A stretch of 64,000 nucleotides of DNA from JADZAI01 sp964390465 (GCA_964390465.1 CAYMIJ010000004.1:1-64000), one strand, 5' to 3'. Positions 40,987 to 48,695 are shown, numbered from the stretch's first letter. Numbers and translations are program-made. The notes: a model not told the origin generated them from the letters alone.

Positions 40987-42105
40987 ATGCTCATCGGCGT
41001 TCCGAAAGAGATCAAGGTTCATGAGTATCGCGTCGGCATGACGCCGTCATCGGTGCGCGAGCTGATCGTGCATGGCCACAAGGTGATGGTGCAGAAGAAT
41101 GCGGGTACCGCCATCGGCCTGACGGACGACATGTATCAGGCGGTCGGCGCGGAAATGGTTGAGACCGCCGCCGAGATTTTCGCGCGCGCCGATATGGTCG
41201 TAAAGGTGAAGGAACCGCAGCCGGTGGAAACCGCCATGCTGCGCGAGGGCCAGGTGCTGTTCACCTATCTGCATCTCGCCCCGGATGAGGAACAGACGGC
41301 GGCACTCATCAAATCAAAGTGCATCGCAATCGCCTATGAAACGGTGACCGATGCGCGCGGCGGTCTGCCGCTGCTGGCGCCGATGTCGGAAGTGGCCGGG
41401 CGCATGTCGATCCAGGCCGGCGCGCACTGCCTTGAAGTGACGCAGGGCGGGCGCGGTATGTTGCTGGGTGGTGTGCCCGGCGTACCGGCGGCAAAGGTTG
41501 TCATCATCGGCGGCGGTGTGGTCGGGGCCAATGCCGCGCGTATGGCGATGGGGCTTGAGGCGCATGTGACGGTGATCGACAAGTCGCTGCCGCGTCTTGC
41601 CGAACTCGATCAGCAGTTTGGTGCGAAGCTGAACACGATCTATTCCACCTATGACGCGATCGAGGAGCACGTGCTGGCGGCTGACCTTGTCATTGGTGCA
41701 GTGCTTGTGCCCGGTGCCGAAGCGCCCAAGCTGATCACCCGCGACATGGTGCGCAAGATGAAGCCCGGCTCGGTCATCGTCGATGTCGCCATCGATCAGG
41801 GCGGCTGTGCTGAAACCGCCCATGCCACCACCCATGCCGAGCCGACCTACCGTGTGGACGATGTGGTGCACTATTGCGTCGCCAACATGCCGGGCGGCGT
41901 GGCGCGCACCTCTACCTTCGCGCTCAACAATGCGACGCTGCCCTTCACGGTGCAGCTTGCCGACAAAGGCTACCGCAAGGCGCTGATGGACAACCCGCAT
42001 CTGAAGGCGGGCCTGAATGTGCATCTGGGCAAGCTGACTTATGCGGCGGTGGGCGAGGCGCAGAACCTGCCTTACATCACCGCCGACGAAGCGCTGCGCG
42101 CTTAA
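40987..42105 (+). CDS. ald: alanine dehydrogenase
   Basis: A 372-aa NAD-dependent enzyme interconverting L-alanine and pyruvate plus ammonia. The start MLIGVPKEIKVHEYRVGM holds the pyruvate-binding arginine, and the lysine is in MVVKVKEPQ. The catalytic histidine is in TYLHLAPD and the NAD motif is VVIIGGGVVGANAARMA. The catalytic aspartate is in VIVDVAIDQGGC. A GGAG ribosome-binding site precedes the ATG. The gene lies downstream of an alanine-producing transaminase and is convergent with the CinA-C gene (4-bp overlap). Confidence 0.95.
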   Translation: MLIGVPKEIKVHEYRVGMTPSSVRELIVHGHKVMVQKNAGTAIGLTDDMYQAVGAEMVETAAEIFARADMVVKVKEPQPVETAMLREGQVLFTYLHLAPDEEQTAALIKSKCIAIAYETVTDARGGLPLLAPMSEVAGRMSIQAGAHCLEVTQGGRGMLLGGVPGVPAAKVVIIGGGVVGANAARMAMGLEAHVTVIDKSLPRLAELDQQFGAKLNTIYSTYDAIEEHVLAADLVIGAVLVPGAEAPKLITRDMVRKMKPGSVIVDVAIDQGGCAETAHATTHAEPTYRVDDVVHYCVANMPGGVARTSTFALNNATLPFTVQLADKGYRKALMDNPHLKAGLNVHLGKLTYAAVGEAQNLPYITADEALRA

Positions 42106-42596
42106 GCGCCCTCCAGCACCTCAATCAGAAGGCTGAGCGCGGCGGCGGCGAAGGCTTCCATGTTGGCGGCGCGCTCTGCCGAGCCGGTGCGGATGGTGCG
42201 CGCTGCATTCACCGGCCCGCTGACGGCGATGCAGGTATGGCCTGCCGGATCGCCATAGGGGTTGCCGTCTGGTCCTGCCGCGCCGGTTTCAGACAGGCCC
42301 CAGGTGACGCCGCCATGCTTGCGCCGCACCGTTTCAGCGAGGATTTCGGCATAAGGTTCCGAGCTTGAACGGATGGATTTGGCGCGCATCTCATCGCCAG
42401 AAATCTCCATGAGGCCGCGCACCGAGCGGGCGGAATAGGGCACAGCCCCACCCGCAAAATAGGTTGATGCGCCCGGCACGGCGAGCAAAGCGGCTGAGAT
42501 CAATCCACCTGATGATGTTTCGGCCACAGCGATTTTCTCACCGCGCTGTTTCAGCAAGGCACCCGCCTGTGCAGCCAGTGGCAAAAGGGATTGCAT
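42102..42596 (-). CDS. CinA family protein (nicotinamide-nucleotide amidohydrolase domain)
   Basis: A 164-aa stand-alone CinA C-terminal domain, which in other bacteria deamidates NMN (PncC). The catalytic-serine block AETSSGGLISAALLAVPGAS, YFAGGAVPYS and the ending region GLSETGAAGPDG with GHTCIAVSG are all present. The N-terminal MoaB-like half of a full CinA is coded separately at 23.2 kb. Start MQSLLPLAAQAG is typical. Confidence 0.88.
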   Translation of the reverse strand: MQSLLPLAAQAGALLKQRGEKIAVAETSSGGLISAALLAVPGASTYFAGGAVPYSARSVRGLMEISGDEMRAKSIRSSSEPYAEILAETVRRKHGGVTWGLSETGAAGPDGNPYGDPAGHTCIAVSGPVNAARTIRTGSAERAANMEAFAAAALSLLIEVLEGA

Positions 42597-42599
42597 GGT

Positions 42600-43154
42600 T
42601 CACCCCGGAAAAAGCTGTGTGCCGATGCGCGTCAGCGTTCCGGCTTTTTTCTCAAGCATGAAACACCCCATGCTTTCCATGCCCTGCACATAACAGACGA
42701 CAGGTGTCTTTGAATTGCGCAGCTTTTCCCATGTCTGCGGCGTGTCGCTGTTTTCAGGATTGGGAATGAATGGGAACTCGCCGTTCATCGGCTGGTCGGC
42801 GCCCGCCTGCCAGGGCGGCAGATCGGCGGTGGTTTGGTACATGACATTCTTCTGGCTGATCCAGTCTGCAAGCGCAGTGGTCATTGCTGCGGCATCTGAA
42901 GTGCCGACCAGCGGCGCGAGGGTGTTGGCAGCGAAGGCATCCTGCCACAGGGCCTGACCGCGCGGACCGCGAATGACCACAACGGCCACGGCGTGATCGC
43001 ATGTTTTGCCGAAGGCGTGTGCTTCGATCGCATAGGATTTTCCAGCGGATGGCCAGGTGGTTTGTGCGCTGGATGCGCAATCCGCAGAGGCGGTGCCCAG
43101 CAATGCACCGATGAGGAATGCGCCGCAAAACACCGGCAATGACAAAAGCTTCAT
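42600..43154 (-). CDS. secreted protein of unknown function
   Basis: A 184-aa protein with a signal peptide (MKLLSLPVFCGAFLIGALLG, cleavage near ASA). The mature part has cysteines at CASS, KTCDH, VVCY and GCF, so disulfides are likely. A block GEFPFIPNPENSDTPQTWEK is notable but matches no family I know. AAGGATAG supports the ATG at 43154 over the upstream in-frame ATGs. It ends 3 bp before the CinA gene's start on the same strand, so they may be co-transcribed. Confidence 0.65.
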   Translation of the reverse strand: MKLLSLPVFCGAFLIGALLGTASADCASSAQTTWPSAGKSYAIEAHAFGKTCDHAVAVVVIRGPRGQALWQDAFAANTLAPLVGTSDAAAMTTALADWISQKNVMYQTTADLPPWQAGADQPMNGEFPFIPNPENSDTPQTWEKLRNSKTPVVCYVQGMESMGCFMLEKKAGTLTRIGTQLFPG

Positions 43155-43248
43155 AGCGCTATCCTTCCGCATACTTTCCCGGATGGTCTTCTTGTCTCCC
43201 ATGCTATGGGGATGAGATGGTCATGGGAAGGTAGGAGATGCCGCTTTG

Positions 43249-44364
43249 ATGAACCCGACTCTGAGTGCGCCATCTCGCCGCCAGGTGTTGAGGGCGGCAA
43301 GGGCCGTGCCGGCCGCGTGTGTTTTGACGCAACTGGCAATGGCGGAGGAAACCGACGCCGTGTCTCGTGTGTTCAACGACAGCAAGGCGCCCGCCCTTGG
43401 CGCGGCGGTGTTCGACGCGGAGCGCACCCTGTATCTGCAGGCAGCAGGTCTGCGCCGCCGGGGATCGGCCGAGGCCGTGACGAACGCAGATCAATGGCAT
43501 CTCGGATCGAATACCAAGGCGATGACGGCGCTTGTCTATCGCCGTCTGGAGGCTGAAGGCCGCATCGCCGCAGATGCGCCGCTGAAAGACTTGCTGTCCG
43601 GCATAGAAATGCCAGACGTTGTTGCCGCTTGTACCGCCAGCGATCTCATGGCCCATCGCGCGGGCCTTTCAGATACCAGCGTGATTGATACGGCCTGGCT
43701 GATCGGCGCGCGGGCCGATGCGCGCCCCCTGCCGGAACAGCGGCGCGCGATTGCCGCGCGAGCGCTGGCAAGATCATCCACTTCGCCTGAGCCGCCGTTC
43801 GAATATGCCAATATAAATTTCATCACACTGGGCGCGATCATGGAGCAGGCGACCGGCCAGACATGGGAAGCGCTCATGCAGGAACACCTGTTCGGGCCAC
43901 TCGGCATGTCTTCGGCCGGTTTCGGCGCCCCGCGCGGCGATCAGCCCTGGGGGCATGACGACACAGGCGCTGTCGATCCTGCCAATCCACTGTCGGACAA
44001 CCCCGCCGCGCTCGGTCCGGCTGGCACGGTGCACATGGCGCTGGAAGACTATGGCAGATTCCTGCGCCTGTTCCTGACCAGCGGTTCAGACGTGGTTTCG
44101 CCGCAGGTCATCTCGCGGATCGTCGACAATCCGCTTCCGGGCGATCAGACATATCGCGATGGCTGGATCGTCTTCGGGCATCGCGGCTGGGCCGAGGGCC
44201 CCGTGCTGGCGCACGAAGGTTCCAACACACTCTGGCATGCGATCGCGCTGGCTGCACCGCGCCGCAAGCTGGCCATCGTCGCCGTCAGCAACAGTGAAAC
44301 ATCGGGCGCAGCGGCGACACAGCAATTGGCGCTCGCCTTGATTGAGAAGTTCGCCCCCGTTTGA
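43249..44364 (+). CDS. serine hydrolase, class C beta-lactamase/esterase family
   Basis: A 371-aa beta-lactamase-fold hydrolase. The N-terminus has a twin-arginine-like signal (SRRQVLRAARAVPAACVL), suggesting Tat export. The SxxK motif is in LGSNTKAMTAL, the Tyr-x-Asn motif in FEYANINF, and the third box is a His/Gly variant in AHEGSNT. This set is more like EstB-type esterases or D-aminopeptidases than true beta-lactamases. The substrate is unknown. I chose the ATG at 43249, with TAGGAG upstream. It is convergent with a second, different serine hydrolase. Confidence 0.85.
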   Translation: MNPTLSAPSRRQVLRAARAVPAACVLTQLAMAEETDAVSRVFNDSKAPALGAAVFDAERTLYLQAAGLRRRGSAEAVTNADQWHLGSNTKAMTALVYRRLEAEGRIAADAPLKDLLSGIEMPDVVAACTASDLMAHRAGLSDTSVIDTAWLIGARADARPLPEQRRAIAARALARSSTSPEPPFEYANINFITLGAIMEQATGQTWEALMQEHLFGPLGMSSAGFGAPRGDQPWGHDDTGAVDPANPLSDNPAALGPAGTVHMALEDYGRFLRLFLTSGSDVVSPQVISRIVDNPLPGDQTYRDGWIVFGHRGWAEGPVLAHEGSNTLWHAIALAAPRRKLAIVAVSNSETSGAAATQQLALALIEKFAPV

Positions 44365-44367
44365 GCT

Positions 44368-45414
44368 TCATCCGAAACACGCCATCGTTTCTTTCAGCCA
44401 GTCGCGCGCTGCGTCCTGACGCAGGACCGCCGCTTCATTGATCGAGTTGCCATGGCGCACGAGAATGAGATCGCGCTTCGGGCAGCAGGCGACCCATTGG
44501 CCGGCATAGCCATTCATCGAGAAGCCGCCTTCGCTGAACATGTCGAGCCAGAACTGCGCGCCATAGCCGCGCCCGTCGTCAGGCTGGACCGGGCCGGGTG
44601 TGCGGGCAAAGTCGATCCATGTTTGCGGCAGCAGGCGCTGACCGTTCCAGACGCCGCCGCGCAAAACAAAAAGACCGAGACGTGCGAAATCCTGCGCGGT
44701 CATGAAGCAGTAGGATGAACCGATGAAGGTGCCCGCCGCATCGAACTTCGGAACGGCGCTGGTGATGCCAAGCGGCCCGAACAGTCTTTCAGCCATGAAA
44801 GCGCGCATGCCCGCCTCGCCGCCGCCGACGGTCTGGCCCAGCGCACGGGCCAGAATGTTCGTCGTGCCACTGGCATAGTTGAACACGGTGTTTGCGGCAT
44901 GGGCACGGGGCAGCGATGCGGCATAGTGTGCGACATCATCCTTGCCGCTGGCGAACAGCATTTCGATGACGTCGGACGTGGTGCCGTCGACATAGTCCTC
45001 GTTGAACTTGAGGCCCGACGACATGTTCAGCAGCTGCCGCCATGTGAGGGTGGCGCGGTCATCGCCCGCGCCCTGCCATTCGGGCGCTGCGAGCGGTGCA
45101 TCAATGTCGATGCGGCCTTCCGCCACCAGAAAGCCTATCAGCAGTTGGGTGATGCTTTTCGCCATCGACCATGATGGCTGCGTTGAGGTCGCGGTGTGGC
45201 CACCGCCATAACATTCAGCGACGATGCGTCCGCGCTGAATGGCGATGAAGGTATGGGTTTCACCCATCGTCGCATGCGAGGCATCGCTGAAGGCGTGATC
45301 AAGCAGGCTGGTGAGTTTCACATCGTCGGCACTGTCAGGCAGCAGGCCGCGTGGCCATTCATCAGCAGGCCACGGGGTGTCCGTCGGTTGAGCGGGGAAG
45401 GGCAATATTGTCAT
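44368..45414 (-). CDS. serine hydrolase (beta-lactamase family)
   Basis: A 348-aa member of the penicillin-binding-protein-like hydrolases. The SxxK motif is in SWSMAKSITQLL, the Tyr box is FNYASGTTN and the third box is in RHGNS. No export signal is evident, so it may be cytoplasmic, unlike the convergent neighbour at 43249-44364 with which it shares only the fold. 6-aminohexanoate-dimer hydrolase and carboxylesterase EstB belong to this group. The substrate cannot be read. The two genes end 3 bp apart. Confidence 0.82.
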   Translation of the reverse strand: MTILPFPAQPTDTPWPADEWPRGLLPDSADDVKLTSLLDHAFSDASHATMGETHTFIAIQRGRIVAECYGGGHTATSTQPSWSMAKSITQLLIGFLVAEGRIDIDAPLAAPEWQGAGDDRATLTWRQLLNMSSGLKFNEDYVDGTTSDVIEMLFASGKDDVAHYAASLPRAHAANTVFNYASGTTNILARALGQTVGGGEAGMRAFMAERLFGPLGITSAVPKFDAAGTFIGSSYCFMTAQDFARLGLFVLRGGVWNGQRLLPQTWIDFARTPGPVQPDDGRGYGAQFWLDMFSEGGFSMNGYAGQWVACCPKRDLILVRHGNSINEAAVLRQDAARDWLKETMACFG

Positions 45415-45425
45415 GGGTGCAGGCT

Positions 45426-45458
45426 AGCAAAAGAAAAGGGGGCCGCAATGGCCCCCTT
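45426..45458 (-). terminator. terminator of the CRP-type regulator gene
   Basis: The perfect 9-bp stem AAGGGGGCC / GGCCCCCTT with a 5-nt loop is followed on the minus strand by TTCTTTTGC. It lies about 22 bp past the stop. Confidence 0.8.
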
Positions 45459-45480
45459 CCAGAGAAGCAGCCCTACCGCT

Positions 45481-46266
45481 TCAGTTTGGCGCGCCCTTTT
45501 CGGACGGGCTTTTCACCGCGAGCGCCTGAAGCTGTGCCATGTTGCGGATATAGAGCGTTTTAGACCGGCGCTCGGCGATCTGCTCGTGATTGAGCTGCGA
45601 GAGCACACGCGCCACCGTTTCGCGTGTGGTTGAGGCGAGCGCGGCGATCTGCGCCTGAGTCGGCAGTGGATAGATCAGCCACGAATTGGGCCGCACCGGA
45701 TCGGGCTTCTTCATCCGCAGCAGCTCGACATAGACGCGCTGATAGGCTGAGAGCGTCGCCAGATCGAGGATGCGGTCGTCATTTGCCCGGATGATGCGCA
45801 CCAGCTTATCCATCACGCGCGCTGCGATACCGGAATCAGCGGCCATGATTTCCTTGAACACAGCCGGGCTCAGCGTCGCCAGCAGGCAGTCATCGACCGC
45901 CAGCACGCTGGCCGAGCGCGGACGCCCGTCGATCGCCGAAAGCTCACCGAAATAACCGCCCGCCGGGACGATGGCATAGGCGACTTCGCGGCCCGATGCG
46001 GAATAGTTCACGATCCGCACCTCGCCCTTGAGGACGAAGTAGACATCGCCTGCCTGCTCGTCACGGCTGAGGATTTCCTCATCCGCCCGGCAGCGGTGCA
46101 GGCTGGCCTGCCGCAGGATCAGGTCGAGCGCTGGGCGACCAGCCGACTTGAACAGCGGGAACTCGGTCAGTGCCGCGCGGCCCTCCGGGGTCTGCGTGGC
46201 ATCAAAAGTGTCGTGCTGCGCCGCACCCCGGTGTGACGAGCCAGACATTTTTACCGTATCGAGCAT
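45481..46266 (-). CDS. CRP/FNR family regulator, CRP-like
   Basis: A 261-aa transcription factor. The cyclic-nucleotide-binding domain covers about residues 35-150, with the phosphate-binding cassette YFGELSAIDGRPRSAS, where Glu108, Arg117 and Ser118 match E. coli CRP Glu72, Arg82 and Ser83. The C-terminal helix-turn-helix has recognition helix STTRETVARVL. Arg215, Glu216 and Arg220 equal the Arg180-Glu181-Arg185 set that reads TGTGA. No FNR-type N-terminal cysteine cluster is seen. GGGAGG precedes the ATG at 46266. Three TGTGA-N6-TCACA-like sites upstream suggest autoregulation. Confidence 0.9.
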   Translation of the reverse strand: MLDTVKMSGSSHRGAAQHDTFDATQTPEGRAALTEFPLFKSAGRPALDLILRQASLHRCRADEEILSRDEQAGDVYFVLKGEVRIVNYSASGREVAYAIVPAGGYFGELSAIDGRPRSASVLAVDDCLLATLSPAVFKEIMAADSGIAARVMDKLVRIIRANDDRILDLATLSAYQRVYVELLRMKKPDPVRPNSWLIYPLPTQAQIAALASTTRETVARVLSQLNHEQIAERRSKTLYIRNMAQLQALAVKSPSEKGAPN

Positions 46267-46287
46267 CTCGTTCGAACCTCCCAAAAC

Positions 46288-46303
46288 CGTGAGCCAAATC
46301 ACG
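46288..46303. promoter_or_regulatory. CRP-like site 1
   Basis: CGTGAGCCAAATCACG is a symmetric GTGA-N6-TCAC core. It lies about 22 bp before the start of the CRP-type gene, where binding would repress. Confidence 0.55.
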
Positions 46304-46339
46304 GCCGAGGACAGAAAGCCTCAAAACCGCCAATATTCA

Positions 46340-46355
46340 TGTGATGTATATCACA
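46340..46355. promoter_or_regulatory. CRP-like site 2 (perfect)
   Basis: TGTGATGTATATCACA equals the ideal CRP consensus TGTGA-N6-TCACA. It is about 74 bp upstream of the regulator's start and about 230 bp before the secreted-protein gene on the other side. Confidence 0.75.
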
Positions 46356-46369
46356 ATCACGTCCAAATA

Positions 46370-46385
46370 TGTGATTTGAAACACA
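46370..46385. promoter_or_regulatory. CRP-like site 3
   Basis: TGTGATTTGAAACACA is TGTGA-N6 with one mismatch in the second half (ACACA for TCACA). Its centre is 30 bp from that of site 2, about three helical turns, so both would be on the same DNA face. Confidence 0.55.
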
Positions 46386-46587
46386 GTATCAAAAGTCGCG
46401 TTATGGCCAAATCACGTATTCGATCAAGGGGTTGGACGTTGCCGGATTGAAAACGCCAGCACACGATGGCGCATGATCCTTCCCCCAAACCACCATAATT
46501 CGATCCTTTGAGCGCCACACTCGCCAGGCATCTTGATGCTCGCACAAGGCCAAATACATCAGCCGAAGCAGACAAAGGGAGCATCTC

Positions 46588-47064
46588 ATGAGCAAGTTTG
46601 CAGTTATCACGGGCGTTCTGGCGACAGCCGCTCTGGCTTTGACCCTCGCCACGCCTGCGATGGCCGCCACAGGCCCCAAGATTGACAACGCGCCGATTCC
46701 TGAAGGCACTCTGCCAAAGGATGCTAAAGGCTTCCTCAATCCTGGCAAGCTGACCTTCAAAGGCGGTGCTTCGGAACTGAAGGCAGAGTTCGCCAATGAC
46801 GCCAGCGAGGAAACGCGCATCAGCCAGTCACTGGCGAATGCGGGCCTGAAGGAAGGCTTCCTGTCAAAGAATGCGCGCGGCCATGCACTGGCTCCCGCAG
46901 CATTGGCAGCAACCTATAGGGTCGATGTGAGCGCCATCTCGGTTGATGGTGAGATTGATCTTGGCAAGTACTTTGCCGGGTCGGGCCTGAAAGAAGGCAC
47001 CATGTCGAAAAACGCCAAGGGCTTTCTCAAGTCCGGTGTCGAGATGAAGACCGACGCGCAGTAA
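46588..47064 (+). CDS. secreted protein with three EG-x-[LM]-x-K-x-A-[KR]-G repeats
   Basis: A 158-aa protein with signal peptide (cleavage near AMA, residue 26). Three copies of one motif are seen at residues 36-50 (PIPEGTLPKDAKGFL), 86-100 (GLKEGFLSKNARGHA) and 133-147 (GLKEGTMSKNAKGFL), spaced about 47-50 residues. There are no cysteines in the mature part. I recognise no family. The first motif, with GPKIDNAPIPEG before it, is closely matched in the secreted protein at 48354-48695. AGGGAGC supports the start. The CRP-type sites lie upstream on the divergent side. Confidence 0.7.
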   Translation: MSKFAVITGVLATAALALTLATPAMAATGPKIDNAPIPEGTLPKDAKGFLNPGKLTFKGGASELKAEFANDASEETRISQSLANAGLKEGFLSKNARGHALAPAALAATYRVDVSAISVDGEIDLGKYFAGSGLKEGTMSKNAKGFLKSGVEMKTDAQ

Positions 47065-47092
47065 GAACCGCAGAGCAATCTGTCAGTTCTGG

Positions 47093-47127
47093 AACGGGCG
47101 GCTCCATGCGAGTCGCCCGTTTTGTTT
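47093..47127 (+). terminator. terminator of the repeat-protein gene
   Basis: The 8-bp stem AACGGGCG / CGCCCGTT with a 13-nt loop is followed by TTGTTTT. Confidence 0.75.
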
Positions 47128-47139
47128 TACGTGTTCGGC

Positions 47140-47598
47140 TCATGTGCCTGATGGCATGAGATGGCGCGGACCTGGCCCCAGTACGGCCGCGCGGTCAGCA
47201 GGGTTGTGCAGGGCGCATCGCTTCAGCGACAGACAGCCACATCCAATGCATTGATCCAGCAGATCACGCGTTCGGGTGAGGGCGGTGATGCGTTCATCCA
47301 GCCGCGCGCGAATGGAGCCACTGATGCGTGACCAGTCGGCTGCGGTCGGTGTGCGCCCCTGCGGCAGTCGCTTCAGCTCAGCGCCGATAGCTTCGACAGA
47401 AAGGCCCAGCTGCTGTGCGATGCGGATGAATGAAATGCGCCTGATGTCGGAGCGCAGATAGCGCCTTTGTCCGCCAGCGCTGCGATGTGCGGTGATGAGC
47501 CTGCGCGCTTCATAGAAGCGCAGCGCCGAAACCGAGACGCCTGTGCGTTCGCTCAGTGCGCCGATGGAAATAATGTCACTGGCCTTGAGAGGCGGCAT
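47140..47598 (-). CDS. soxR: redox-sensitive MerR-family activator SoxR
   Basis: A 152-aa MerR-type regulator with a [2Fe-2S] sensor. The winged helix begins ISIGALSERTGVSVSALRFYE, and YEARRLITAHRSAGGQRRY is the MerR DNA-binding wing. The cluster ligands are in CIGCGCLSLKRC (cysteines 117, 120, 122, 128), the SoxR hallmark. It senses redox-cycling compounds and activates promoters with long spacers. No Shine-Dalgarno sequence precedes the ATG. A TATAAT on this strand at 47612-47617 would place transcription start almost at the ATG, so a leaderless mRNA is likely. Two more in-frame starts lie within 12 bp. Confidence 0.93.
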   Translation of the reverse strand: MPPLKASDIISIGALSERTGVSVSALRFYEARRLITAHRSAGGQRRYLRSDIRRISFIRIAQQLGLSVEAIGAELKRLPQGRTPTAADWSRISGSIRARLDERITALTRTRDLLDQCIGCGCLSLKRCALHNPADRAAVLGPGPRHLMPSGT

Positions 47599-47619
47599 CA
47601 TGGGGCACACAATTATAGC

Positions 47620-47650
47620 TTGACCTCAACTTAGGTTGAGCTTCTAAAAA
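47620..47650 (+). promoter_or_regulatory. SoxR-type promoter with 19-bp spacer
   Basis: A -35 TTGACC and a -10 TAAAAA are separated by 19 bp, the overlong spacing typical of MerR-family targets. The spacer holds the dyad CTCAAC-TTAG-GTTGAG, matching known SoxR boxes. It drives the plus strand toward the 50-codon frame and the VOC gene. The same dyad overlaps the soxR promoter on the other strand. Confidence 0.75.
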
Positions 47651-47688
47651 CCATGCGTCAACCCCAACCCCCTATCGTGTGAGGAACC

Positions 47689-47841
47689 ATGACGCAGTTT
47701 TTACAGGCATCTTTGAAATCCATCTGGCCCATGCGCCCACCATCACCTGTGGTCGTGGCGCATGTCAGCGCTCAAGATGCGCCCGTGTGTGGCGCACTGG
47801 CCGAAGCCAGTGTTCTGACTGCACGTCTGATCTTGCTGTGA
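47689..47841 (+). CDS. 50-aa microprotein, first frame of the SoxR-controlled transcript
   Basis: A 50-codon frame, MTQFLQASLKSIWPM to the end LTARLILL, with an excellent GAGGA ribosome-binding site 3 bp before its ATG. It is the first start after the SoxR-type promoter. There is no signal peptide or membrane helix; one cysteine (APVCG) is present. Its stop TGA overlaps a downstream in-frame ATG of the VOC frame (TGATG). No family is recognised. It could be a small protein or a translated leader for the VOC gene. Confidence 0.5.
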   Translation: MTQFLQASLKSIWPMRPPSPVVVAHVSAQDAPVCGALAEASVLTARLILL

Positions 47842-47861
47842 TGGGTGAGGAGCAACCAACC

Positions 47862-48242
47862 ATGGCCACCCCATATCTTGAGCACGTGAATATCACCGTT
47901 GGCAGCCCTGAGCGTATGGCCGGGCTGCTTGAAGCCCTGTTCGGCTGGCGCATACGCTGGCAGGGTGCGGCGGCGGCCGGTGGCCACACCATCCATGTCG
48001 GCAGCGAGACGCATTACATTGCGCTTTATGCGCCACCCGGCTCGGAAGGCGCGCCGCGGAGCTTCGCCAAAGGACATCCGCTGAACCATGTCAGCGTGGT
48101 CGTGGACGATCTGGATGCCCTCGAAGCGAAGGTGGTGGCCGCCGGATTGAAGCCATTTTCTCATGGCGATTATGAACCGGGGCGGCGCTTTTACTTCTTC
48201 ACCGAAGACGGGATCGAGTTCGAGATCGTCAGCTATGCCTGA
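47862..48242 (+). CDS. VOC (glyoxalase/dioxygenase) superfamily protein
   Basis: A 126-aa single-domain VOC protein: TPYLEHVNITVGSPERMA, LFGWRIRWQG, HYIALYAPP and the end HGDYEPGRRFYFFTEDGIEFEIVSY. The histidine in LEHVNITV and the glutamate in IEFEI are in the usual metal positions. VOC proteins act in methylglyoxal or drug detoxification or in dioxygenation. The SoxR-type promoter upstream fits detoxification of redox-active compounds. I chose the ATG at 47862 because GGTGAGGAG lies before it. An in-frame ATG at 47841 overlaps the microprotein stop. Confidence 0.85.
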   Translation: MATPYLEHVNITVGSPERMAGLLEALFGWRIRWQGAAAAGGHTIHVGSETHYIALYAPPGSEGAPRSFAKGHPLNHVSVVVDDLDALEAKVVAAGLKPFSHGDYEPGRRFYFFTEDGIEFEIVSYA

Positions 48243-48353
48243 GGCTGGGCATGACCCGGCTGCGACAAATCAGCTCAGGACGGCTTTTGCGGTTGTGTCT
48301 GTTGCGGCCAGGTGATTATGCTTTGGCCAGTTTCGGGAACAGAGGAAATAAGC

Positions 48354-48695
48354 ATGGCACACAAAGTTCTGTCTCTGGTGGCGGCGGCGGCATTCGCGCT
48401 CTCCACCCTTTCGGTCTCGGCGGCGGGGGCCATCACCGGTGACGGCCCCAATATTCCCAACCCGCCTATCGCAGAAGGCAAATTGCCATCTGGGGCCAAG
48501 GGCATGAGCGTTGCCGGCACGGATCTGCTCAAGGGCAAGGATGCAAAGAGCCAGGCTATGGGCAAGAAGGTGCGTTATTCAGACCGCTGCTTCGTGACGC
48601 GTGTCGATTACTGCGAAATGGACGGCTATGCGCCTGTCGGTTCGGCCTGCATCTGCACCGATGGCTATTACTACTATGACGGCATCGTCTACTAG
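48354..48695 (+). CDS. secreted cysteine-containing protein sharing the EGxLPxxAKG module
   Basis: A 113-aa protein with a signal peptide ending near VSA. Residues 31-50 (GPNIPNPPIAEGKLPSGAKG) match the module after the signal in the 46588-47064 protein. The rest differs: a basic linker, then a domain with four cysteines (RCFVT, DYCEM, ACICTDG) and a Tyr-rich end (GYYYYDGIVY). Two disulfides are plausible. An AGAGGAAATAAGC stretch precedes the ATG. The family is not recognised. A terminator follows. Confidence 0.7.
   Translation: MAHKVLSLVAAAAFALSTLSVSAAGAITGDGPNIPNPPIAEGKLPSGAKGMSVAGTDLLKGKDAKSQAMGKKVRYSDRCFVTRVDYCEMDGYAPVGSACICTDGYYYYDGIVY

Noticed and set aside
43249..45414. Beta-lactamase resistance locus
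   Set aside because: Both hydrolases have SxxK but variant third boxes typical of esterases and peptidases, and no AmpR-type regulator is present.
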